In this document: one piece after another, positions 21,901-34,908 of the stretch
Position numbering within the stretch: the stretch's first letter is position 1
How the letters are laid out: each line of letters starts with the position of its first letter
From: Ectocarpus siliculosus
Lineage: Eukaryota; Sar; Phaeophyceae; Ectocarpales; Ectocarpaceae
NCBI GenBank assembly: GCA_000310025.1
Contig: FN649758.1
Location: forward strand, 1,200,210-1,264,209
DNA length: 64,000 nucleotides
Direction: 5' to 3'
Made by a program: the position numbers and the translations under genes
The notes under the pieces: model-generated
Databases searched by the model: none
What the model was told of the DNA's origin: nothing
What the model saw: only the letters and a program-made list of their open reading frames with translations

Positions 21901-23367
21901 GAAACCCTCGCCCTGGCGGTGGAACGCCGACCGGAGCGGATAGGGTTAGGATCTCCGTTCTTATTAAGGAATAATAAATACACATACAAACAGAAAGACC
22001 CATTCTTATTCATAGATTTTGGATCTGGAGCAAGCAAAATTCTCCGATGGTCCAACGGCCAACCGACCGCCAACGACACATGTGTGGAACGAACTGCCCG
22101 TGTTGCGCCGAGATACCACGTACACCCGTTGTATTTTGTACATACACGTGCTTTCATGTAATATTTCTACGAAGTACGACGTATACTTTCGATGATGGGA
22201 ACACCTCGAATATCAGTGTTGGTGGACATACAAGAGAGGTGACTCTCCCAGTCTTCTACAAACAATTTGATTCTTGCTCAAATATCACGCATCTCCAGCA
22301 GTATCTGTGTACAGTGCACAGACCCAGCAGTCCTCAGCCATGGTTGCCCCTCTCCTTTAAAGATATTAGAGAACACTTTGAATGACATATGAAAGGTCAC
22401 CGATGTCGTATCCAGAAGCATTCTCGGGTAGCCAGATGTCCGCAGTTCACTGCTGGCAGCTATCGGTAAGTAAGTGCCCTCGTGCAAGGAACATCGTTGA
22501 CATGAGAGAGTCACTTGTTCCTCCCCCTTGCTTCAGTTTTTGTTTTGTTTTGACCCAACGAATCCATCCATCTCTACCTATAGCAAAGAGTCTAAGATAG
22601 ATTACTGTAGCAATGGATCCATTGTCTATAGCGTCAGCGAAAGTTCTGTTTCCACGATTTCCCGAACAGCACACAGCGATATCTCCCCTGTGCGTAACGG
22701 GTCTACAAGATAGTTTGGTGGCCAGTTCATCTCTCTGTATATGTTACGCTGAGAAGGTGTCGAAGGAACCTGTTCGGTAGATGGTTCGTCGGGTGTGCTA
22801 TGTAGTGGTGCACCCTGAAGTTTGTTTTTGCCTGAAGTATTGTCGCGAGAATGATCCACCCCTTCGTCCCTTGTCGACCGTGCTCTACGCAGTGTAAAAC
22901 AAGTTGTTCATGCCTATTGTGTGGGCTAGACAAACCCTTACCAGGCAGTAACACATACGCGCTCAACGAAAAACTACCACCTACCGTTCGAGATAACATC
23001 ACAGTCGAAATGTATGTGTTGACGTCTATCTATGCAGTGAATGGGAAGATGACCAGCTGGATACTGCGATTATTGGAATCTGTTCTGAAACGTTCTCTAC
23101 TCTATTTTATTGGTCTGTTCTTCTCCGGTGCTTCAGCAGCACTTCAGATCAAACGACCTCCTCCGGGCTGGATCCCTAAATTCGAATATCAGTGCAATCA
23201 CCGCTGCATCGCAATCGACCTAAACTCTTCCACGTATGTGTGCACATCGCGCCCCCTGAGGCCTTTTGTCAGAAAGGCTTCAGTAACAGTTCGAAAATAC
23301 CACACACAGTCCAAGGGGATGTGATGAAGTATGAGTGTGACATGCGTTTGCGTCTGTCACGAGAGCG

Positions 23368-23444
<77 letters not shown>

Positions 23445-23693
23445 GCCAGGAAAGTTCAAAAACACTAAAATGCTCTGCTCAACACCGTGGCTATCCCGGC
23501 GGAAACAGCACGCGTGTGAGTTTTGGACATCGAACGGAGGTCGCGCAACACCGAGGTTTTTCTCGACATTGTCCTATTAAACTCGAGAGAGACCAACTGT
23601 TTCAATGTTGGGGCGAACCGCCCTATCTCCATACCCCCCGCCGAACATCGTCTTCCCCATCCCCGTGTCTTTTGGTCTCGCTAGCTGTCGGGG
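18934..23693. other. No gene recognised, 4.8 kb
   Basis: This intergenic stretch has only short ORFs on both strands and no domain I can name. It contains a short direct repeat of atcaaagtaacccccttat at about 19053-19084, a 24-base near-perfect inverted match (20751-20774 with 21211-21234, core ccaatggatctttgagggga) and the GA microsatellite listed separately. Part may be the 3' UTR of the FYVE-ANK-RING gene and decayed mobile DNA. Confidence 0.4.
23368..23442 (+). repeat. (GA)n microsatellite
   Basis: About 37 consecutive GA units, uninterrupted. It generates alternating Arg/Glu or Ser/Leu shadow frames that are not genes. Confidence 0.97.
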
Positions 23694-25689
23694 ATGGACC
23701 CGAGAGAAAAACAGATGAGACAGGGCAGACGGAACAACGCCGTCCGGTCCATCGGCCATTGCCCGGTGGATGCGACAAGAACGGCGGCGTCGCCAACACC
23801 GACATGTTCTTCGGCTAGCATGCCAGCGACCGCGTTTTTTTCTCCTTGTTCTGCTGGTCTCGCCGTCGGTGGTTCTGCTCGTCGATGGACCAACGGAGGG
23901 TCAGAGGCGGCGATAGCCGCTGAGAAAGACAACATCGATGGTGTCTGTGACGACGGTGAAAGAAGTTCGCTCGCGGCGCCGACCCGCAATAGCTCCCTCC
24001 GGCTATCGAAGGTTTTCTGCGAAAAGGTGCGTTTTTGAGGCGTGTGCGTGTCCCAGTGAACGAAACGGAGATACTTGTCTCGTACTTCTTGGTTCTTCCC
24101 TCCAAACTATGATGCCGTGGTTCAGGCGCTTTGGTCTTCACAAAGTTGGAGGTGTTCCAAGCGCGCACGTGCTCAACAGCCCCGCCCCCCGCCCCGATTT
24201 TTTCCCTCTTGCTTCCATCTTGCTTGCCAACGCCTGTGCCTCGCTCTACCACGGCTAAACTTGAACTCTCTTTGCTGCTACCACGCATCATGTACCGTTG
24301 TCCTACCAGGATGACATATACGAGACGGCCGATGACGGCAGCAGTGGAGGGCTTTTGCCGGAGGACTCGGCTATGCCTGGTTCCCTCGCCCCAAGCAGTT
24401 CCACTTCGAGTGGAGCCCGCGGCGTTATTCGCGGAGACGTCGGGAACAACCGCTGTGGCGTGCACGCGGTCGCCGGTAAGGACGGTCACGAGGGGTTTCT
24501 GTCGCGAACGGCATTCGCGGCGATGTCGGCGGCGGCGGCGGCGGCGGCGGTGGCGCGAGGAAACGACGGCAACGACAGCGACGACGACTGCTGGGACACC
24601 GTCATCGACGACGAAGCTGGATCCCTCCCAGTGGTGACCGGCGAAGAAGAGGGGGAACGGGAGGCGCGCTCGTCTTCATGCAGGACGAAAGCCATCCTCT
24701 CGGACCCTCCTTCACCGGTCCTGTTCAGAGCCGGGAACGACTACGACACGGGCGCGGAGGTGCTTATACCGCCGGAGGGGCCGCGGGGGGTGGCCGCGGT
24801 GGTCTGCCCCCCGCCCAGGCTGATACGGTTCCGAATTACCCCCGAAGGTAGAGTCTTGGCATCGGATGCGGCGGTTGTGCCCATCCTCCGCCGCAAGAGA
24901 AGAGGCCGGGGACGGCAACGGCGCGTGCGGGAGCTGGATGCTGCTCCCACAGCCACTGCCTCCGTATTGAGTCAAACCCTTGAATTTGATGGGGACGGAT
25001 GCAGCAGCAGCAGCGGCGGTGGTGCCCCCAGTCGCCACGACGAAGCTTTTTTCGACCGCTTGACCCAGAGGCAAGCGCGCGGCCAGGGTGATGACGGCGG
25101 TAGCAGGACACCCGGCGGCGCTTTCAAGAGTCCGGCCCCTGACGCCAACGCGGCAAGCCACGGAAGATGGATCCCCCCGACCCTTGCAAGGAAGAGTTGC
25201 GCTTTTGAGGACGAAGAAAGCGACGACGACGACGAGATGGCGGAACAGGATGGCGGGGAGGGCAAGAACATGGACCACAAGCGCACGCGATCGGCGCCGG
25301 ATTCTATTCTTCCTCGACCACACGCTCGGGGAGGGCGTGGGTTCGGCGCGTACTGTGAAGCGTTGCGGAAGGACGGTGAACACAGGAAGACACACCGGCC
25401 AGCCACGACGGTGGGCATCGGCGACAACAGCGGTGACTCTCCCTCGCACTCCCTCGCACTCCACAACGGCGACACCACCAGCCCACGCAGCACGGTACCG
25501 CAGCCGATACCGCGCGGGGGGGCTACATGCGGCGGTCCAAGGTCGGCGCCCAGCAGCAGACGCGGTTCTGGCACCAAGCGGGGTGGGAAAGGGCGCGGAT
25601 ATACTGCCGTACTAGGAAGGCTGAAGGGCATGCTGAACCTGGAGTCGAAGCTGAGGAGTCCTCCCGTGAGGAGGAGGATGAGCAGGTGA
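23694..25689 (+). CDS. Hypothetical acidic low-complexity protein
   Basis: Proposed exons 23694-24026 and 24310-25689 (570 aa) joined by aag|gtgcgt and taccag|gatgac, both phase 0. No domain recognised. Visible features: a poly-Ala tract encoded by gcg repeats (about 24525-24555), acidic clusters (ESDDDDEMAEQDGGE near the middle), basic patches (RRKRRGRGRQRR and the C-terminal Arg-rich end) that could be nuclear-localisation signals, and Ser/Gly-rich linkers. The stop codon overlaps a good splice donor (agcag|gtgagc at 25685), so the protein may continue into further exons: a candidate exon 25771-25861 is in phase, after which several competing continuations exist up to 26210. The composition matches that of neighbouring coding exons (GC-rich). 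The first exon is less secure than the second. Confidence 0.5.
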
Positions 25690-26210
25690 GCGAGGATGTG
25701 GTGTTGTAAACGCGTTTCGATCGGAGCCTGCAGCCGTCACTCATTAGCGCCTGTATTCTTGCCGATGCAGTGCGCGACCGACCCGGCAGGGTCCCCCAGA
25801 TGCACACGTTACTCACCCGCGACTTTCACACGGTTCCTCCATTTCACCCGAAGCGCATCGAGTATGTATGGCCTTGAGGGGTTCCTAACCCTCCCCACCC
25901 GCGCTGGGTGTCGCCACCAAACACAGGATGGAGATGCACAAGGCTTCCTTGATTGCGGAGAGTTTTCGATCCCCAGGGGGCTCTCCCCTCCATTGGTCCT
26001 CCCCGCCCGGCCTCAATGGTGAGGGTTTTCCGCAGGACGGCGTGCTTCCGGGAGCAGAAGACCCCAATGGGCAACTGGAGCGGCCGCAGCAGATGGGAGG
26101 GAGGAGGGGTGGCGGCAGGAGTATGCGTGCGTGGCGGGCCAGGGGGCGGCGAATGGCTGGAAGTCTCTAGGAAATGGCGTTCAGTGATTCGCGGGTGGTA
26201 CGTTGCGTAA

Positions 26211-27920
26211 AAAACTGCATATTAAACGTCCAGGATTGAACGTTGAAATATTGGGGCACCCAGAAGGAGATGGAGTCCTCTTAATATTGAATATGCGTTG
26301 GTAGAAGCGTGGCCGGTTTGTCCACTTGCCTTGGTGCGGGTTCGACTTCGCGAAAAGAGTGCATCGAGTCATTCTGGCCGGTGAGTGCTTTCGCGGAGAG
26401 TCGGGATTGATTTCGTTTCACTGGTTTAGGTACTTTTTGCAGTGAATGGCGATCAATTTCCATTGTGGGTGTATTTGTCTATCCCGCAATTGAATACTTC
26501 AAACACAGCGGGTTGGGCATGCGTTCTATTGGCCGGGTCTCCCTTCGGGTGGGGTGGTGGTAGTAGGGGTGGCTTTCAATATCCCAGAGTCACTGCTACT
26601 TTCGTAGTATTGAAGAGGTTGGGGGGGGTGGACGGTATTTGTCGTTGTTGACAGGGGAACTGGGAAGGTAGGTTTATGTCTAGGTGCCTTGTGCATTCAA
26701 TTCATAATGGGTAAGTGTAGACCTGATTTAGTACGGTGAAATTTAACGCCTGTCCTATTCGGCAAGGCACACATGTGCAGGGTGGTGCAATTGAAGTTGT
26801 ATTCTTCTTAGGCGTGCGTGTGCAAACGATACTTCACACTGGGTATATAGGTATTCACTCCCTCGAAGTTTTACAGCGTACTTGTGTGTGGTGTGCGTTG
26901 TATGCCGCCTTGAACGTGTCTGTCCAACATCCAAGACTATTGTCCCGTCTCTTTACTCCTTGTGAGAGACAGAAGGGGGCGGAACATGGTCGCATATCGT
27001 TTGTGTCACATTGTTTCATTCCTACGGAAGACCTGAATCTGGGACCTAAGGTTCCTGCGTGGCCTTCCTTGTCCTGACCCTGGCTGGGGCGTCCAGAGAT
27101 TGTGTCGAAAGGTGAACACCAGCGTCCAGAATAACTGGGCTGACAAGAATATACATAGGTTCAATCCTTTCCGCCGGTACTGCGGATGCTCGTTGAATAG
27201 GTTGTGTGGGCGTCGAGGTGCTTCGTGACCTGCGCATTCATGGCTGACAGCTTTCCGGGAGACCCGGGCACTTTTTCTCCTAGCGAGCCCCCCGCAAGGA
27301 TCACGTTGGATTCGTTCAGAAAAAGGCAGTTGAGCCCGAATGAAGTCCGGCTCCGAGAATGTCTTCACTCTGGATTACATGGTAATGTAGTGCCCGCGCT
27401 GGGCGTTCCCCGGAAGGACGAGTTCTCGACGGCAACAAGGCCTGCCAACGGGGTGCGTCGTGGTGTGGAGGGTTCGAAAGCTTGCACCACCCGTCGATTA
27501 CCTCAAGCACAAAGGTCCCGCGGGTACGGCAAAAGGAAACCATAGTTGTGGACGACCGAACGACAGCCAGATACGAACAAGGGAACACGCCCGAAAGATG
27601 CCCGCGCGTCGGACACAACAATTCAAGAAAACAATGTGATTCGAGGAGGCATGTAGCATGTCACACCACAAGACGGATAAATAGGTTACCATGCACACAA
27701 GTCATATACACACACCACTTCTCTCAGGGACACATCTCTACCTACTCGCATGCATCCATGTCCACCTCACACTCACGCGACCACGCCGAAATTGTAACCG
27801 CTCCCAGTTGGGCTCAAACGTCTCCCGGGCGGTCTTGAAAAAACGATCGCCCATACACAACGAAAGCCCCCCCCGCTACAGCCGCACTGCAAGTGACCGC
27901 GCCATCGCCTCCCCGAACAA
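26211..27920. other. No gene recognised between convergent genes
   Basis: This 1.7 kb lies between the end of the + strand hypothetical gene and the 3' end of the - strand XPD gene, so it should contain both 3' UTRs. Small ORFs on both strands (for example 27204-27545 on + and 27006-27368 on -) overlap each other and show no known domain. Confidence 0.4.
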
Positions 27921-30900
27921 CTACTCGATCTCCATGCCATCCACCGCGCCCCCGCCCCCCGCCGCCGCGGCGGCCGACGGGTTCAGCTCCGAGGCATTTC
28001 TCTGCTCTTTCCCGGTCTTTTCACGATTTCTGGCGGCCACCTTCTTGGTGTCCAGCATGGTGCCCTTGAGTCGGAGAGGGTCCAGCGGCTGGGCCATGTC
28101 CTGCGGTTTGTTGCAGGCGTCCCCGCGCGTTGCGAGGGTCTCGTGAGTGCGTTTGTTCGTTGCGCATGTCCGCAACTTGGTCTTGCATACTAGCGCACCA
28201 TCAGAAAAACAAGAAATTTCACTCGCGATTATACGATCAAGGAGGACAATGACTACGCAGCAACAATACAGAAAGCAGCACGAGGTAGTGCAGCCGAAGG
28301 CGGCGGCGGTGGGCAACACGGCGATGTTTCTCGACTACTACTATCAATGGCGACTCATAAGACTGAACGGCCACAAAGATATGTCTATCCGAAAAGAAGG
28401 ATAATGACTACCACATAAGGTCGGGATGTGAGTTGGTGGGAACGGGATCTTTGGAGTCATGGATGACAGCAAAGACGTGTGCGCACGTCGTCGTGGGCCT
28501 CTCAAAAATTGCGACCCGATCTTCCTACGCCTTTCGATTGCTCGCCATCAGCTAGGTGCCCCTTGTTTCCTTGTCTTCCGGTCAACCTTGCAGGTAAATA
28601 CGTCTGTTGTGGTGGCTGATTACCTTAAGGAACATCCTCGCCATCGCCGCCGCGTTGTCCGCCGACATGTTGAGGTGTGTCTCATCAAGGAACTGCAGAA
28701 CCCATCCCGGCAACTTAGATCTGATCATGACAGGCGAGCAAAACCGAGTAGCGGAGATGAATAAATGTGTTGCTCAATAGCGGATCGGTAATGGATCGGG
28801 TATTGGCGGTGGCAGCTTGACGAACTGTTCTGCGTTCATCGACACTTATCGGGACATATAAACGAGAAACAGGGGCAGAGAAGCTGAAGAACCCATCCCG
28901 GCAACTTAGACCTTGTCTAGGCCGGAGAGTGAAAATTCATACAAAGCGGAGAAAGTGATGGGTGTGGTGAAAGCGGAATGTTTAATGGACGCGGGTATCG
29001 GCGTTGACAGCCGGACGAACTGCTCTGCATTTATCGACACTCATCGAGATGCACAAAACGAGCAACAGCGGCAGTAACAGCATGGGGGGGGGGTGTACTC
29101 ATAGTCGTGCATGCCGTAGTCGTTTGACCATTGACCTCGCATCCCTACAAAGCCGGGACGGAGCATGCCGGGTTCTCACCGGACCAGGCTCTCACATCAC
29201 CAAGCGCGAAGCGCCGTGAGGTATTTGGCGAGTCGCATGAAGGGTGAGCTGCATCCTGCTAAGGGTGTTCGGCATCTTCTGCTTACTTCCTTGCGTACGG
29301 ATGACAGCTACGTATGACTTAATTTATTTTCTGGTGCTTTCGCATGGGGGGAGGCGCAAAATCATGAGCTGGAGTACCGAAAGAACGGTGCAGTGAGAGG
29401 CGAAGAGATGTCCCCCCCCCCCCCCCCCCCCAAAAAAGACAAAANNNNNNNNNNNNNNNNNNNNNNNNNNNNNNNNNNNNNNNNNNNNNNNNNNNNNNNN
29501 NNNNNNNNNNNNNNNNNNNNNNNNNNNNNNNNNNNNNNNNNNNNAAAAGCGGGGGGGGGGCTGGGGGGTTTTTCCCGGGCCCGGGTTTTTAATTCCCAAG
29601 GGGGGAAGGCCCGGGGGTTTTTGGGGGATTCCCATAAGGGGGGGGCTCCCCCCTGTAAAGGGTTTTCGGCTTTTTTGGTTTATTTCCTGGGGTGGGGGGG
29701 ACAGTACGTTTGGACTTAATTTTTTTTTGGGGGTTTTCGCGGGGGGGGGGGGGAAAAACCTTGGGCGGGGGTCCCAAAAAACGGGTCCAGGGGGGGGGGA
29801 AGAGATTCCCCCCCCCCCCCCCCCCCCCAAGACCGATCTTCCAAGCCTATTGCTCCACAAGCACGCTTGCGCCAACACAGACATGTTGGTCTTCGAAACA
29901 TCTTGTCGAAGGCGTTCCTCAAACGTATCGTGCAGGGTGTAACGGGATGAAAAGGTGCATGCATACCTCTTGTCGTGCCGGTTATAACGGGAGTCGGCGA
30001 GGATGACCAGGCCGTAGTCGGTCTTGCTGCGGATGACGCGCCCGATGCACTGCGCGCACTGCCGGATGGCGTCGAAAGTCAAGAAGTCCCCCTCCCGAAT
30101 CTGAGATCAGCGGCAAACAAAAAGTAACGACAGCGGTCGCCGTGAAGAGGACGGCCAAGGAGCAGCGGAACAACGGAAGACGAAGAGGGACAAAAAAAAA
30201 ACAAATGGGCACAAGAAGGTACGGCACCCGATACTCAAAACGACAGCAGCTGCATCAACAGGAATCAAAATAACCAACAACACCTGCTTCGAAGGAAATC
30301 TGTAACCAAGGAAGCCATGCTACGCGGCTGCGAAACTGGAAACGAACCAGCTACAGGAACCCTGAGCTTGGACGCATGTTACCTGAAAGGTAGACCTCAA
30401 GTACTCCAGCCTTGCCCTCAGCACGTGGCTGAGGGTGTACTGAAAGGGCACCCCGAACATCACCACCGCACGGCCGTAATGCCGGTCGAAATCGATACCC
30501 TCCGCCACCTGAAACAGAGAGAGAAGAAGAAGATATGAATCGTTTTATGCGTTCAAGTCCTTGTTGTTGTGGGTTGCTTGCTTCGGTGCTTGCTGTTGCT
30601 TGTCGTAGCGCTCCAGACAGGTCGCCGTTGCCGGTTTCGACGTTGCTTTTCGATGCATGGGCACATCGATACAACAACCACCACCGAGCAACATCACCTA
30701 ACGACCACAGCGATAGCGACGCCAGCGCCTCAGCCCCAAGATGGTAGCTACAGCTACAGCTTTAGCAATGCGATGTCAAGTCAAGCAACACACGTACCTC
30801 CTTCTGCGGCACAACTCGTAAGTCGTCTTCGCTCGCTGCATGAAAGTATCCAACCAATCAATCACATCATCGAATACCTTCAACGTCAGTATTTGTACCT

Positions 30901-33900
30901 CTTTAGAGCCCACTACAAGACACACCGCACCACGACCCTGTGTACCTTCTTCATTGCCGGGTGCCCCCTACGCCTCGCTATGCGCCTTGCGTTCATTCCA
31001 CTCATTCACCTTTCCCCTGGCGACGGAAAGAAAAATCGCCCCTCTCCCGCAGTCGCACGCACGCTTGAAGTTGTCCAGGGCAAGCGTCGTCTCCACCACG
31101 TCCTGATTTATCGCACAAAACGTACAATAAATTTCAATCCACAAAAAAAAAACAAATTGCGAAGATTGTTTTTGATCCTTTATGACATTCACATTTCAAT
31201 CTTCGTTGATAAACGATTTCGTTGTGGCAAATATAACCGGGAGGGAATGCGAATACAAACTACTATATTGAATCCGAGTGTGTTGTCTGCCTGCCCTAGC
31301 CACGTCGGGGGAAAAATGGCACCTAGAGTTTCAAGAATGTTGGGAGCGGCGAAATTGTCGTCGCTGTGAACGTGGCACGTGAGCGACTACAGCTAGTGGC
31401 AGGGATGGTGCTAGTGGCAGGGATGGTTCACAGATGCGGCGGAAGACGGCCATCTACAGCGGAACACTGGCTAGAGGCGCCTTCGCCGTAGCTGGTGCAG
31501 GCAGTTTATCGCAGGTTTTGCCTGCACTGAAAATGCTGTTGGTACTCTTACGCGTACTCGCGGAAAAGAATGGGCACACTGTCTATACAACCGTCGCCCC
31601 ACAACCACTACGAACTTGGGAAACAGGTACTCCGTCTCCTGATTTAGTCACGGGGTGCTCCGCAAACAATCCTATGCTAATACCAAGATAATCGCTGTTC
31701 GGGTTCTCCCACAGAGGACATAAGAAACGAACCTCGCGCTCGACAAGAGTGGGCGGTACGGGTTTTCCCGTGCGGTACTGCTGCTGAGCAGACATCCGCG
31801 GCAAGAGCTCACCTTTGTCCCGAAGAAGACTTCGTTTCAAGAACAGACGGCGCAAGAGCTCACCTTGGTTTCAATTAAGAATTCGATTAAGACTTTGCGC
31901 CTTTGCAACAACAGACGCCGCAAGAGCTCACCTTTGTCTCGATGAAGATTAACTTCTTTTCGAGGACTCTCTTCAGCACGCCAAGCTCGTCCCACTTCGA
32001 CACGATCATTTCCATGTAGCTGTAACTGCGGTCCCGAAACAAAAGGGGGGGTAAATATCAGCAATATGGGAACAAAACGTGAGCCTTGCTGCGGAGCCTG
32101 GTACGTAAAAATAGAGGGGAGAGCGCGTCAAACACACACACAGCGCACCGAACGAGAGGGATAAATCGAACCCATACATATCAGAGCACACGCGTGCGCA
32201 GTCGATCGACGTGCGGAATAAAAAAAAGTCATCACTCGGGCACAACTACGGACGCACTAAAGGCTCAAGATTTCGATGAAGTTCCAGTCGATTGGAATCA
32301 CTCCATGTACGTGATCGTGCCGCAGCTGTTTCGTCGAATCATCTACTGGTTGTAGAAAGGCTGGTTTGGGCAAACACAAAACGCGAAAAAAGAGACTTGA
32401 ACAACAAATCAGAGAAAGAAAGCCGTCGGTACGACCACGACAGTGTCGGGGCCAAGAAGGGTCGAACGACAGGGTACCTTTCTGTATACACTGGTGCAAC
32501 GACAACGACACCAACAACGGCAACCACCACCCAGCCCTATCATCAACACCAACAGCAGCAGCAGCAGCAGCAGCAGCATCAGTAAATCGCCCAAAGCATA
32601 GCATAGCATAGCATAGCATACCTGGTAAAGAAGCAGACGACGCCATCGGGAACGATCGCGGCCAGCTCGATCATCAGAGCCCCGTAGTTTCTGACGACAG
32701 ACGGGTCGTCTCTCTGGTCGAACTTGGTGCTCATAGGGAGCTGATCCGACCCCCTGCAGAGATGGGGAGGCATAGATTGGCACGGGTTATGGTGAGGGGG
32801 GATACAGTTATTCTCTCTGCCGAAAAACACAAGAAAGGTACAGCAACTCCGAGAGGCGAATTTTCAACGCGGGTGGGACTACGTCAACGACGCCTGCAAT
32901 AATCATGTCGTCCATAATATAGCTGTACGCCAGATTGAGCGTCCAGGAATTACCGAGCACAGCGAAGGAAACAAACACACGCGTTATGCATCACGCACGC
33001 ATTCAAGAAGCCTCTCTCAGCCTCCAAGCATGGCGTCATGGCGATTTAGTACTGTTATCACCTTTCCCCTACCTACCTACCTACCTACCAACTTTCCCTC
33101 GGAGTGCGATTTTTCCCTTCACTACTTGCCACTTCCATCAGTCTCACAAGTCCAAGCACACGCCGCCACACACCTCGTGACGACCAGGGGACAGATACAC
33201 TTCCGCACGGTGGACATCGACAACGCCGTCCGAACCACGGGGCTGAAACCCAGCAGCTTGGGGTACAGGTCGAGAGGAGACAGGGTTCCCGACGTGATCA
33301 CCACCTGTTGGCGGGCATGCGCCGAGAACAGCACGGGCGACGCGGGACGAAGAGTTGCACACCAATACCCGGGGCGTCGCAAGCAACACCAGAAAGAACC
33401 GCGGTGGAGCTTGGCACATTTCTCAAGTACATGAATTTTCGCGTGCGCGACCTTGCATGCTGTTGTCAGACAATGCCCGAAACACTTTGGAAGTAAGGTT
33501 TGGTTCAACTGTATCGCATTTCTGAGAAAGACCGTGCGTCGACTAGAAATCCCGCGCAACACTCAGGGCGTGAGAACAAACAGAAGGCGCACCCCCCAAA
33601 CAAAGGTACCCCTCCCCCCCGAAAACCCGGTATATCCCTCTGTCCCGGCATTGTAGGGATGCGAGGTCAATGGTCTAACGACTACGGTACGTGTTTTGAC
33701 ATTGGTACCCCGGCCACATGAGCCCACCCCGGGTACGAAAAACGCCTTCTTACCGAAGCGAAGCGCTCGAAGACGGGCCGGATAGCGAGGGACGCGTCGA
33801 GGCACGCCAGCCGCATCACGGGCTCGTAAACACCGGGGACCACGCTCCCGGTAGGCTCTATCACCACTGCGAAGCCTTCCGTGTACGTGCCCACCTGCCC

Positions 33901-34865
33901 AACAAACGTTCGTGTGCGGCATCGCGACGAGAAGAAGGTGAAGCCGGTGGGGTATCATGGGGGGGGCAACAGCGCGCGGCGGCCGAGGGAATGTTGAAAA
34001 ACAGGCGATGGTGGAGTGGGAGTGCGGGGTTCTGTCGCACCCGCAGGAGCAGAGTTTTCCTAAGAGATGACAGGCTATTTTCCGTGGCGGGTTCGGGGGG
34101 AGGTTAGGGGCTCAGTTGCGATATGGGGGTGGCACCGTGTGTGCATTCCCGTAAAGAATGGGGGTCCACCGATTGCATTTGCCGAAAAACGTGGCCGGGC
34201 GGCTGCTGAGAGTGAAGGCGAGACAACGATAGCAACAGACCTACAACGACAACAACGACGACCACCACAACGACATCAGCAGCAGCAACGTCGACACTGG
34301 CAAGCGGCGGAGGCAGGGTTATTCCCTCAGCTCACCAACGTAGCGAAGTCTGCCACGTCGACAAGGGGGCGGAAGTCGTCCAGCCCCGTGACCTCCAACG
34401 TTCTGGAACATAACATACGAAAGGCAGGAGACAGAAACGGCACGAAAATGACTAGCATGACAACCACATTGTAGGATCTAGTCTCTACATACACACGAGC
34501 GCACAGGCAAAACCGAAAGCAATCGCATCCAAAAAGAGAAATCAAACGTCCAAAAAGAGAACAGTCAGGAGCAAGCCAACAGGTGAGAGGCTATTAGAAA
34601 TTCTGGTTTTGAGTGCATCCCCCCCAACCCTCCAAAAACCAAACGGGGTAGAACAGGCGAAGGTCACATAAAAATTCGCACAGGCTTCTTGAGGGAAAAC
34701 CAAGGCGCTGCACCCACTCCAAACAAACCGCGATTTCAGCCTGCCTGCCTCCCACCCCCCCGACCCGGCCAGCGGATCGGCATTTTCTACTTCTTGCCAC
34801 CACCGGCGTGTTGTGATTAGCCCACCGGTGTGCGAGGTCGATGCAACAACAAAAACAACAACAGC

Positions 34866-34908
<43 letters not shown>

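Noticed and set aside
26019-26035. 17-base gtgagggttttccgcag as an intron linking 3' exons of the hypothetical gene
   Set aside because: Too short to be spliced by the normal spliceosome, although both ends look perfect and the phases would agree.
29545-29835. Pro/Gly-rich frames next to the gap
   Set aside because: Low-quality homopolymer sequence, not credible coding.
29324-30082. Minus-strand ORF of 252 codons across the gap
   Set aside because: It runs through 100 N and low-quality homopolymer sequence; only its 5' part (30100-29967) is real, as XPD exon 15.
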